Positions 32,300-41,314 of a DNA stretch of 64,000 nucleotides are shown here, piece after piece (within the stretch, counting starts at the first letter, position 1; every line of letters starts with the position of its first letter). This DNA comes from Isoetes taiwanensis. Taxonomy: Eukaryota; Streptophyta; Lycopodiopsida; Isoetales; Isoetaceae. Under the pieces are notes generated by a model. That model searched no databases. It saw nothing but the letters and a program-made list of their open reading frames with translations, and was not told the origin of the DNA. The translations under genes were made by a program, and so were the position numbers. The stretch spans positions 1,469,090 to 1,533,089 of the forward strand of contig JAJEKV010000055.1 in the NCBI GenBank assembly GCA_021234155.1, read 5' to 3'.

Positions 32300-33470
32300 T
32301 GGCCGAATTAAAACTTAGGTAAAACTTTGAAACCTTGCAAATCGGCCTGAAAAAAATCCAAAAATTTTAGAGCTTGCTGGAAAAGCGGATTTTAAACAAT
32401 AGGATAGCTCATTCCTTCTATCATAGGATTCATTTCCTTCCCTATAATGTGCCATTTTGACCTGCGGGATGCATACCAAACTCTTTCCGCGCTTTTTCTG
32501 AACCCGTTCAATTCTATTTTTATTTCTTGCCAGTCTTATATCAATATTCCCCATTTTGTAACGGACTATCCCATCTTCATACCACCCTTTGTCAAATGTT
32601 GCTTTCAATGCTAGCCTTGGGTAACTCTCTTCATCAAATTTCCTATTACGCTTTCCGGATATGTTAAAATATCTGCATAAAACCCTCCCCTTCTAATTGC
32701 ATCATCCACGCTCTGCTAGGGACATATCATATGGGTTTGCATTTTAACCCCAAGCTCAGCGTGTAAAAACTTTTTTACTTGCACCCTTTCTATTTTTTGC
32801 CATAGCTCAAGGGAGTCCGGGGACCCCTATTGCTTGTGACCATATAACACCACTTGTTGCACTAAGGATTTAAATAGTGTCCGCTTTAAGCCAAAGTTCA
32901 AATATCAACTTTTAGACCTTTGCTTTTGCATGGCAAACAACGCCTTTATTCCACCATTAACCCTTTGCTCCGCTGTCGGATTCTTTGGAAATGTTTATCC
33001 TGATAAGCCCCAAGTACTTATATGGGAGTCATGATTTCCGTGATTTCTATCATCTCTCCCCTTGTATGTAAATGAATAATTCTTATCCAGTTAGTCCCAA
33101 AGAGCACAATCTTAGTCTTGTCGGGTTCACTTTCATACCCATTGCATTACAAAAGCTCCTAATGTATCTAAATCTTTGTTGCATACCTTCTTTATTACGG
33201 ACACCAAGGCGATATCATTAAGCATATAATATCGCGAATCACACTGTTTTACCAAGTTCATCCCCCTCCACCATAGAGTGGATATCCATCTTTCTAAATC
33301 ATCTATAAAAATACCAAAAGTGTGGTAGTGGACACCCTTGTTTGACTAATATTACTCTCCACTTGCTCTTTTTACATTGACCATCAAATGGAAAAACTGA
33401 CATGACTAATACCTTCTCATATAATACTTCGCCTTTGCCTTCTCCGGGTGTTATGGGAGCTTCTCATCAA
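32300..33470 (-). pseudogene. LINE-beta reverse transcriptase fragment, first unit
   Basis: This is the damaged counterpart of the 315-codon minus frame at 59040-59977. The C-terminal part is readable (32608-32315: KATFDKGWYEDGIV, then ARNKNRIERVQKK). The RT core around 33050-33470 aligns base by base with the second unit, but CTG/CAG sites are replaced or dropped, destroying the frame. LINE RT would copy element RNA at a nicked target; this one is 5'-truncated and dead. Confidence 0.7.
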
Positions 33471-33676
33471 AATGGGGTCAATCGGATATCTTCCAATCGG
33501 TCGGCTTAAATGGTAAATGCTGCATCTTGAAGAGAGGATGGGTTGGAAAATTATTAAAAGCGTTGAAGAAATTAAAGCCAGAGTGCGCTTGCAACTGTAA
33601 GATTTATATTAAAGATCTTGATCATGGTAATTCCAAATTCTTCTTCAGTTGCTAAAAAACAGAATTATAGAAAACA
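33470..33676 (+). pseudogene. LINE-alpha ORF2 linker between insertions
   Basis: About 200 bp of LINE-alpha coding sequence between LINE-beta and the TIR-like element. In the second unit it reads LHLEEDRLEKIIKNVEE, then KIYIKDLDHGNSKFFFRVAK, the usual segment between endonuclease and RT that ends in a KFFF/KFFH-type motif. This confirms that LINE-beta lies inside a single LINE-alpha ORF2. Confidence 0.7.
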
Positions 33677-34572
33677 TTCTAGAATGGGACTGCAAGAAAC
33701 CAACAAAGCCCATAGATAGGCTTCTCATTCATCTCGTGATTTTCTACAATGGTGGGCCGGTGGGTAGCCGCACACATGCGAACTACCACGAAAAATAAAG
33801 GAAAATCAATTATATCATTTGGACCCCAAAAACAAATGCAATGCTAATAGATGAGTGGCTGATGTACCTGCAGCTATCACCGGGATTAAAACCCCACCCT
33901 TTAGGGTTTTAGGAAAAACCCTAGTAATAAACCCCAACCGGCAGGAACTAGACAAGCGTAAGGAGCATAGTCGCTCCCAAAACCCACGCATGGAGGTCGG
34001 GAAGCGGATGCGGGCTTCGCCAGCACGTACGCACATCCCCAAACACAATAAGCGAGAAACATGCACGAGAATAGCATCACCCAGTGGTGAAAAAAAACAT
34101 CACCGGCGGTGGAAAAACATGATAAAAACATGATAAACAAGAACTTGTTCAATAAACAAAGAAGGGGAGGGTAGGTTCAAGGCGTGGATCAATGCAGGTA
34201 ACTCCTGACCAGAGGCATGCGCCCGAAGCGCCGATGAGACATGTGGATGCAGAATGGCGTCCACGGATGCGAAATGGGACGAAAACTCGCGCCCAGCGAG
34301 AACGCCTAAACCGAGATCAGGGCGAGTCAGGGGGCGAGGCCAAAGGCCGATAAGGATAGCAAGAAGATCGCCAAATTGGCTGGAAACCCGGCGGGGAAGA
34401 AGCCCTCCCGCGCAGAAACAATTCAAAGAAGAATAAGGCTGCAGAAGAGGCTGGCCAGGTGAGGGCGTGGATCTCGGCGTGCACGAAATAGCGAACTCCC
34501 AACCCAAAGCGGGCATGGCGCGTATGCATGACGCATGCTGCTCCCATTCGATCGTCCGATCCTGGATGTCGC
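33676..34572. mobile_element. TIR-like element with ATTCTAGAAT ends, first unit
   Basis: It starts with ATTCTAGAATGGGAC (33676-33690), where LINE-alpha coding stops, and ends near CTCCCATTCGATCGTCCGAT (about 34541), after which LINE-alpha resumes with TTCTCAGTTCAAGATGATG. The second unit shows two elements in tandem with clearer ends (60188-60829 and 60856-61184). GC content is higher than in the surrounding LINE, and no transposase is seen. It may be a non-autonomous DNA element. Confidence 0.5.
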
Positions 34573-36500
34573 GATTCTCAGTTCAAGATGATGAGTGACT
34601 CTAATTTCCTCCATGGATCAAATCTCCCTCTTTCTTCCATTCTAAAGTATAAAGATTTGTTTCTTATCATCCTAAATCAACCACTTCTATGGTCAATCTT
34701 TGTGAGCTTATTTTCCTTATCAATAGCATGGGTGATCTCAATTTCTCTATGGATGATAATATTGTGGCTATTCCTTGCGATAAGGTCTTGGGGTTATTGA
34801 AACTTTACCTCTGGCAAATCCCCTAGGCCAGATGGTCTTCCTCGATTTTACCTTCACTTCGGGGGTCATGAAGGATGACTTTATGAAATTTATCAATGGT
34901 TTTCACGGGCTACTAATTATTTACATACTTCCATCTCTAGTGGCCTTATTTCCCTAATTCCAAAAGTGGATTTTTCCATCCTATTTCTACCATGGAGACC
35001 TATATCTCTTTTAGTAATGCTTCATATAAGATTTGTGCTAAAATTATTGCTTTGAGACTCAAGCCCTATCTTCAATCTCATATCGGTCTGAATCAATTTG
35101 CTTTTCTCTCAAATAGATACATTTTAGACAACTACATCACGCCATGGAAGGTCTTCATTGGAACAAAATGAGTGGTCAAATTGTGTGCTTCTCAAATTGG
35201 ATTTCAAAAGAGCCTTTGACACTTTTCTTGGATTTTCTGATTTTGCCATGACTAGAGTTTGGCTTTCCGGTTAAACTTAGAAATCTCATAATGGGTCTCA
35301 ACTCGAGACTGAATTCTGTTGTTCTTATTAATGAAACCCCTCGTAGCTGGCCTCCCTCTCCAAGGGTGTTGGGGCGGGGGTTGCCCCTTGGCTCCTACCT
35401 TTCCTGAATTTGGTGGACTTTGAGGTTTATGAACATCATGGATCAGGGGTGAAATATTGATTGTCTGAATTCACCTACTTTGGTGACAAAAGTCTCTCTA
35501 TCCTTCAATAATATCTTTGTTATTTGCTTCCCTAAAAGGCGGATGATAATAATATCTCCTTCTTTCTTATTTTAGGTCCAATTTTCACGGTGCCTCGGGG
35601 ATCTTTTTAAATCCCCTGAAGAATGTCATTATTAGGGGATTGATCTGCTATTCTTTGGGATTAAGGTGATTAAAATTAATGCTACTTCTAAGTTGTTTAA
35701 GGCATGCCTTTGTCTCTTGATCCTAATATCAAAAGGTCTTTGGTCTCCCATCATTGAAAAAGTGAAAAAAGTAAATCTATATAGGGCGTTTGAGCCTTCT
35801 TTGAGTAGGGTATCATTTACTAATTGGGTTCTTGCCGGCTCTCATGTCTATTATTTCCTCTGCTATATAGTTGCTCTTAAGATTTCTATAATGAAATGGA
35901 GAGATTGCTCCCAGAACTTTATTTGGGATGGTAGTCATCTTGTTAATTGGAAGAAGCTGTGACTAAAAATAAGAAAAAATGGTGAGTGCGGCATAAAAAG
36001 CCTTATCTTCAAGCACATTGCTCTTGGAGGGAAATTTATTTGGAATCATAAGATCCCCAATCTTCTCACGTCATCTTTTTTTTTTTTTTTTTTCATCTTT
36101 GGCTGAGTAAAGCCATGTGTAGCTGGTCATCCTTCCATTGAGCACTTCTTGCACGACTCCATTTTTAATCCCATCCATCAGGATAGTAGTACTTTCTCTC
36201 CGTTATGAGGGAATTTTATAAAACTTGGAACTTAGTTTTACTCGATCTTTGCTTTACTCCAAGATTGATGATTTGCATCATCATATGTCTATCTTTGGAA
36301 TCCTCTTTTCAAAAATCATCATTCTCTCATTGTTTGGCGGTCAAACACCCGGAATCTTTAAAGAAATGCACCCGCACCAAAGATATCTCTCGTTGGGAGA
36401 TCTGCGGATTAATAGTAGATGGATATCTTGGTACATTCTTAGAAGATTGGTTGATGGTGGCTTCTCTACTTGATAAGATTATTTTATGCATGTAGAAGAA
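34573..36500 (+). pseudogene. LINE-alpha reverse transcriptase, first unit (damaged)
   Basis: Aligns throughout with the better copy at 61214-62891. Readable pieces include MDDNIVAIPC-like N-terminal coding, LDFKRAF (about 35197), NVIIRG-like and SHVYY (about 35845). Many CAG/CTG sites are changed: GGCAGGGTTGC of the second unit reads GGGCGGGGGTTGC here, and CTGACTGG reads ACCATGG. The YADD box is lost near 35505. A 20-T run at about 36076-36093 replaces a short T run. Confidence 0.7.
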
Positions 36501-37420
36501 TATTGTCCAAGATCATACACTACATGTGCTTATCGGGTGAAAAGGATTTATAACTTCCTCAATTCTGAATTGATCCGCCAAGTTGCTTACTAAATGTAGA
36601 AATTAAATGAAGACTTCCGAAGCTATTCTCAAATATTTAGAAAGTCAACTACTTTATGTGGATTATTGTGTAACCATAGTCTCATGAGTTTAGTCTTCTT
36701 GAATAAGAAAGCCTAATCTCTCCCCTTATGTCCTTTGAATTATAATGATTTGGAACTATGGATCATATCTTCTTTTTGTCCTAAACTCTCGTAGCTTGGT
36801 CTGGTTTTTCTAGTAGTTTTATCTTCCTTATATAATAACTCCTTATTAAGATGTTCAAAATGAGGATATTTTTAAAATAGTATTACCTTTCTTACCTCTA
36901 GAATGTTTGGAAATCAAAAATAGAAGGGTGTTATGTGGGGAAAACAAATTTTTCTATTATGTGGATTAAATTGCAATTCAATATGACCTAGAGTTGTTAG
37001 CTCGTTTGCACATAAAACGTAAGCAGCCTGGAGATAGGTATGGCGGGAAATGGGATATGTATGGTAGCTTTGAAGGTTCTTTTCAATTATATAAAATCCA
37101 ATCTTAATGTTATTGGTACTAACAACGATTTCTTTCAACGATAGAATACTTGGATTTATGTAAACACAAGGGGAAGCGAATAGTGAATTTCATCTCGGAG
37201 GCCTTGCCTCCTCTTCAAGAATGATACAGAGTCTCTTGAGTACAGATTGGAAGATATGGATAAGGACTTAGTACGACAAGCTGAATCCTGAAGGTTGATG
37301 GCAAAAGGAGTGATGTGGGCCGAGGAACTTTTTGTTGTAAAATGTATAATGTATTACACTTTGTTCCATTTCTTGGCAAGACAACCTCGGGTTAACAGAC
37401 AGATAGTTTGAAGGATTAAG
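36501..37420 (+). pseudogene. LINE-alpha ORF2 C-terminal region
   Basis: Downstream of RT. In the second unit the corresponding frame (63292-63501) has LCPLNYNDLETMDHIFFCPK, a C-H-C pattern like the zf-RVT domain at the end of plant LINE ORF2. Here the same bases are present (about 36700-36800) but shifted. Coding-like sequence continues to about 37300 (DTESLEYRLEDMDKDL). Confidence 0.6.
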
Positions 37421-38337
37421 GGATCTATATTATGTGGTAAAGGGCTTTGCGGATGCCTGTGGCTGTGATGATTACAGTATGCTTCAATGATCCGAGAATG
37501 TTTTGTTTGACACATGTAGCAAAGATTTGGGGATTTTCGCTACAAGAACTTTCTGGTGATCTAAGCTTCTTGGTTACTTGATTTGCACCTTCCTCTTCCT
37601 CAAGGCATCTTATCTTTTACACCCCTCCTGTCCTATTCCATCTCTTCATTCCATTCGAACATTGATTTTAGTCCTTAAACGCTTCATTTCTTTCAATGGT
37701 TTTATTCTTTCTCGGGTCTATTGCCAAAGAACTTCGAGGGGCCTTTAGGGATTATGATGAAGCGTTTTACGGTGATTTCTGCTACTATGAAGACCAAGTT
37801 TCAAACCATTTTTGCAGTTCTTTCCTCTTCATAAATTGGACTTATAGAGTATGATGATGGATCAAAAGCTATCCGATTAGGCCTCTTTATTTTGGACTTC
37901 TACCTTCGTTACTCTCTTCTCTTCTTTTTTATGGGGATTGAAGACCAAGTTTCAAGTTTCTTCTTATAACTTGGATTTACCTTATGATGCTGGATCCAAG
38001 CTATCCGACTGGGCTTCTTCATTTGGATAGGTCTATTTAGCGGGGAAGGCTTTGGAGATTATAAGGAGGTTATCTGCTGACTTCTACCCTATGAGACCAA
38101 GTTTCAAGTTTGGAAGACCATTTTGGAAAGCCTTTTCCCTCTTCATAAATTGGACTTATTGTGATGATGATGGATCAAGCTATCTGTTAGGCCTCTTCAT
38201 TTTGGACTTCTACCTTTAGCTACTCTTTCTCTCCTTTTATGGAGGAGGATTGACACTATATGGTTCCTTCTTTTATTTTCTTTGTTGTTTTCCATAATTA
38301 ATGAATAAAAACTCTCTTTCTCTCTCTCTCTAAAAAA
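37421..38337 (+). other. LINE-alpha 3' untranslated region and tail
   Basis: No long frame. It ends GAATAAAAACTCTC followed by a CT-rich run and six A (38311-38337), after which composition changes. Three tandem repeats occupy 37787-38245 (listed separately). The matching part of the second unit lies beyond the window end. Confidence 0.55.
37787..38245 (+). repeat. Three tandem repeats of about 150 bp in the LINE-alpha 3' UTR
   Basis: Units start near 37787, 37938 and 38092. Each carries GACCAAGTTTCAA, a CTTCATAAATTGGACTTAT-type block, GATGATGGATC and AGGCCTCTTCATTTTGGA, with variation. Units 1 and 3 are the most alike. Confidence 0.7.
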
Positions 38338-38404
38338 TATCATCTGTCTATCTATCATATAGTAATGAGGGTTTGGGATATCCCGTACTGCATATATATA
38401 TAGC

Positions 38405-38740
38405 ATCTACGGCCGTTAAATTAAACCGGCGGTGAGATATCGACCGCGTCGGAATAAAGCTGAATGAAGCCCATTTTTCCCTCGCTTGTGAAGCGGTCTG
38501 TGGCGAAGCGATTCACGGCGGAAGGCTGCGTCGATGCAGCTCAGCAAGCGGCGGAAGGGTAGCCGAGATGGTGAGCAAAAATGGCCGAAAAATTGCTCGG
38601 CGACCACATTTTCCAAAGGTCCCTTCGTGGATCTTCTTGAGCCACCTACGTAGAGGTCCGCATTGGCCGGTCCCGGGTTGAAAGCAGCGCACTGATGTGG
38701 ACATCACTTCGAAGGGCGTTGCGGAATCCCGAGATTACAT
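38405..38740. other. GC-rich patch right of LINE-alpha
   Basis: About 335 bp with clearly higher GC than both sides (CACGGCGGAAGGCTGCG, CATTGGCCGGTCCCGGG). It lies about 0.9 kb upstream of the kinase fragment, in the same region of host-like DNA. It could be a 5' leader or promoter-proximal CpG-rich patch of that gene, but no start codon or exon can be tied to it. Confidence 0.3.
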
Positions 38741-39595
38741 GCGAGCTTTTCAAATTGATTCTCGGTCGGAAGGCTTCCTTGATGGGCTTGATATCTGAAA
38801 AAGGTTATTGCATGTTTTATTCCTTTGAGATATCTATATTTCTTCCGCTAAAGTGGGCATACAGAGCGACGAGATGAACCACCTCTGCCAGAATTTTGTA
38901 TCATCCCAGTTAGGCTATTTGATGTAGGTATTTAGTTTGGTGCGGTGCATGGTAGGGTTGTATTTACGGCCAATGCGAGAAGATCTTGCATCGGGTTCTT
39001 ACGGATTTAGGTTTGATTTTTCACCCAGGTGGTGAAAGGCGCAATTTTCCCAGCGCTCTTTGTTTGGTATGAATTATTTGTTTTCTTGAGTTTTTCACTT
39101 CTTGTTATGAGTTGGGATGTCGAGATTCTCTTTTTTTGCCACCGGTGAACTCTCTTTTTTAGAGTTCTTTTCCTCTTACCCTTTCCTCAATTCGATTCAG
39201 ATCTTTTATTCTGCTTTTTCCCTCTTGTGCATCCCTCAGTTTGTGGCAATTTCAGCTCTTCCGAATTACGTATCATCGCTTGGCTAGAGTTTTGGGATAT
39301 GGAACGGTTTCTTTCGCGTTTTAGTATGAGCTTTTGGATTGACTTTTAGCTGCGGGCAGCGAGAATGCGAATAGTTTATCGTAACAGACCTTGAGTTCAT
39401 AAATGGGTAGTCTTGTTTCTCATTATAGAAAGTGACAAGAACAACCGACCAAAGGGGTGTTTTTTGGTTTAAAATTATTCACTTTCTCCCGAGAAATCCC
39501 ATAGGGAAAGAGTCTAGGATGTTTATTTCTCCCCCTCATTAGCGGGAACCCAATGCACAAAATGACGGATAGCCTATAATATTACTGATCCTCAG
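38741..39595. other. Unassigned host-like DNA
   Basis: T-rich sequence with no frame over about 60 codons on either strand, in front of the kinase fragment. It would suit an intron or 5' region. Nothing further can be supported. Confidence 0.4.
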
Positions 39596-40090
39596 TTTAC
39601 ACTCTTGCGGGCTGATGAAAATTTTAATGAAGCCCAAATCCTAGGACAAGGAGGCTTTGGATGTGTGTTTATAAAGGATATGTTGTTAATAATAAATTAG
39701 ATGGTGGAGATGGAAAGATAGAAATTCTTTGTCGAGAAAGTGGATCCAAAAGTACGCAGGTATTTCACTTTTCATTTTTTTTGCATAATTAAGGCATTTC
39801 ACTTTTCATTTTTGCATAATTAACATTTCTATATAAACTCAAATTTCTTGGGGGCCACAAAGAATGGGTAAGTGAAGTCCCTTGATATTGTGGATCACCC
39901 TAATCTACTCAAATTGCAGATTTATTGTATTGAGGAGGATGGCGGGGATGCAAATCTTTTGCTTGTTTATGAGTCCATGCCAAATAAAAAGTCTTGAGGA
40001 TCACTTGTTTAAGAACTTGAAACCTCTTTCTGGCAAAAAAAAGTCAATGTAGCTATAAGTAGCGGCAAGTCTAGTCATATGCATGAAGTG
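39596..40090 (+). pseudogene. Receptor-like cytoplasmic kinase (RLCK VII, PCRK1-like) N-lobe fragment
   Basis: Exon 1 (39596-39759) follows a CCTCAG acceptor and reads FTLLRADENFNEAQILGQGG, the glycine-rich ATP loop, to KIEILCRESGSKSTQ, ending in a CAG/GTATTT donor. Exon 2 (39853-40090) reads GHKEWVSEV, DHPNLLKL, NLLLVYESMPNK and, after a one-base shift, SLEDHLF and PLSWQKRVNVAIS. The intron acceptor should be TTGCAG/GGCCAC but reads TTGGGGGCCAC. HPNLxKL and LLVYExMPNxS are hallmarks of RLCK VII kinases acting in pattern-triggered immunity. There are at least three indels, and the catalytic HRD and DFG parts are absent, so it is a fragment or badly called gene. Confidence 0.75.
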
Positions 40091-41310
40091 TTGAACCCTC
40101 GGTACAGCTTAGTTTTACCTTGATACTCCCTCATTGTTGCCCTCTCAACTTAGCAATTTAAGTTTTTTGTGGCCTTTGGAAGCTTTTACCCGTTTACTCA
40201 TTATGCATCTATTTGGCTAACCCGAAATGGACATAATATGACATTACTTCCTTGCCGTCTTCAAGCAAATAGATACAAAATAGATACAAAAGGGAAATTC
40301 CGCCTCTTGGTAGATTTTGTTGTTCTTGTAGATGCCTCGTGTTATTTAGTGCTTTCTGGCGAGAATAAATCAAGATCGATCTTTGATGATGGCGGTACGG
40401 TTGAAATTGTATAATGCCTTGGAATTGCTTATAGTCTAGGTTAAATATGCTTTAGAGTGAAACCATTCTTCTCAACATATTTAGTATGGTAGAATTTGGT
40501 GTATACATGGATGCTTGCACCTTGATAAATGAGTTTATCATTTGTTAGTATATCTGATTATATACGAATCTCAAGTTATGTCCAATATTCTTACAGACAA
40601 CTTGATCCAAGGCATGGGATTTTGGGTTTTGCCGGGGCAAGGCCCTAGATTTCTATGTCTCTCTACATTGTAGACATTTTCTGTTCAGCAACTTTCGCTT
40701 TATGAATAGATATGCGAAGCTTTGTTTGTTAGTTTACACCTTTTTATTGATTGAAGGCGACCACATACTTTGGCGGCATAAATGTCTCGTTGGTTGTAAT
40801 GCGAGGTTGTTATTGTCCCAGCACCGTTAGTTTACATGCCATTGGTTAGTTGAACTTTCTAACTTTCAACCCATAATAGTATCAGGGTGTTAAAACTTTA
40901 ATTATGGCATTAGATTGGGGATTAGGGTGTATCTACAGACACTTAATGATATTCAAAGCCTCTTACGTTTTAGGATTCCATACTTTACATTTTGTCTTTA
41001 TGTATTTGGTCTTGAGCTTTCTTTTGGATAGGATGTTCCTATGTTTTTCTAACTTATGTGTTTTCTTAAGCGGTTGATAGGACTTTTTTCCAAGAAAACC
41101 TCATGAAGGCGTATTAACAGTGACCAGCTTCGTAAATGCACCATATGATAGTTTCTACTTAATAACATGCTAAAGGATTTATGAAAAAGATTCTTTTTAC
41201 GTTTGAGGAAGAAATATATGAAGGATAATATTAATGCGCTCGAAGGACATGTGTGGAAACACTAGGTGTGTCCTTTTCTTTTGTGTACTTAGGACACATT
41301 TGAGTTATTG
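40091..41310. other. No gene seen between kinase fragment and duplication junction
   Basis: About 1.2 kb of AT-rich sequence. An 81-codon frame at 40169-40414 has no recognisable motif. No later kinase exon (HRDL, DFG, APE motifs) could be found. Just before the junction, GTGTCCTTTTC and TTAGGACAC form a short imperfect inverted repeat (about 41268-41297). Confidence 0.45.
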
Positions 41311-41314
41311 CATA

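Larger units (their letters stand above)
27359..33470 (-). mobile_element. LINE-beta: 5'-truncated LINE, minus strand, with internal host-like segment
   Basis: It sits inside LINE-alpha ORF2. On the minus strand it starts abruptly in the middle of an RT domain (about 33470, FDEKLPIHWRS-like in the second unit), runs through RT to about 32300, and its C-terminal end is at 27590-27720. It ends in a (CACTT)4 tail (GAAGT repeats on the + strand). A 5' truncation plus 3' simple-repeat tail is typical of target-primed insertion. About 4.5 kb of unrelated exon-like DNA lies between its two coding pieces. The second unit (53846-59977) is clearer. Confidence 0.75.
2040..38337 (+). mobile_element. LINE-alpha: L1-like non-LTR retrotransposon split by nested insertions
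   Basis: The collinear pieces are: ORF1 start (2093-2266), ORF1 middle (2936-3543), ORF1 end (24697-25683), a pentanucleotide tract (26321-26420), ORF2 endonuclease (26423-27358), a linker (33470-33676), reverse transcriptase (34573-36500) and a C-terminal CCHC-like region up to the tail (38311-38337, a CT run then six A). Order and orientation are those of a plant L1-type LINE. Between the pieces lie a retrocopy, two nested Ty3-type elements, a minus-strand LINE and a TIR-like element. The 5' end is not sharply defined; 2040 is an estimate. Multiple stops and frameshifts make it inactive. Confidence 0.8.
14640..41310 (+). repeat. Tandem duplication, unit 1
   Basis: Sequence from about 14640 (Ty3-B linker) through at least 37370 recurs in the same orientation from about 41315 to the window end, at offsets of 26,500-26,670 bp that drift only with small indels. 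If head to tail, the unit is about 26.65 kb and ends at 41310. The segment 37371-41310 should recur beyond 64000. Confidence 0.85.

Noticed and set aside
34100-34614. Overlapping minus-strand frames of 138 and 76 codons as genes
   Set aside because: They lie inside the GC-richer TIR-like element, shift between units, and show no recognisable protein features.
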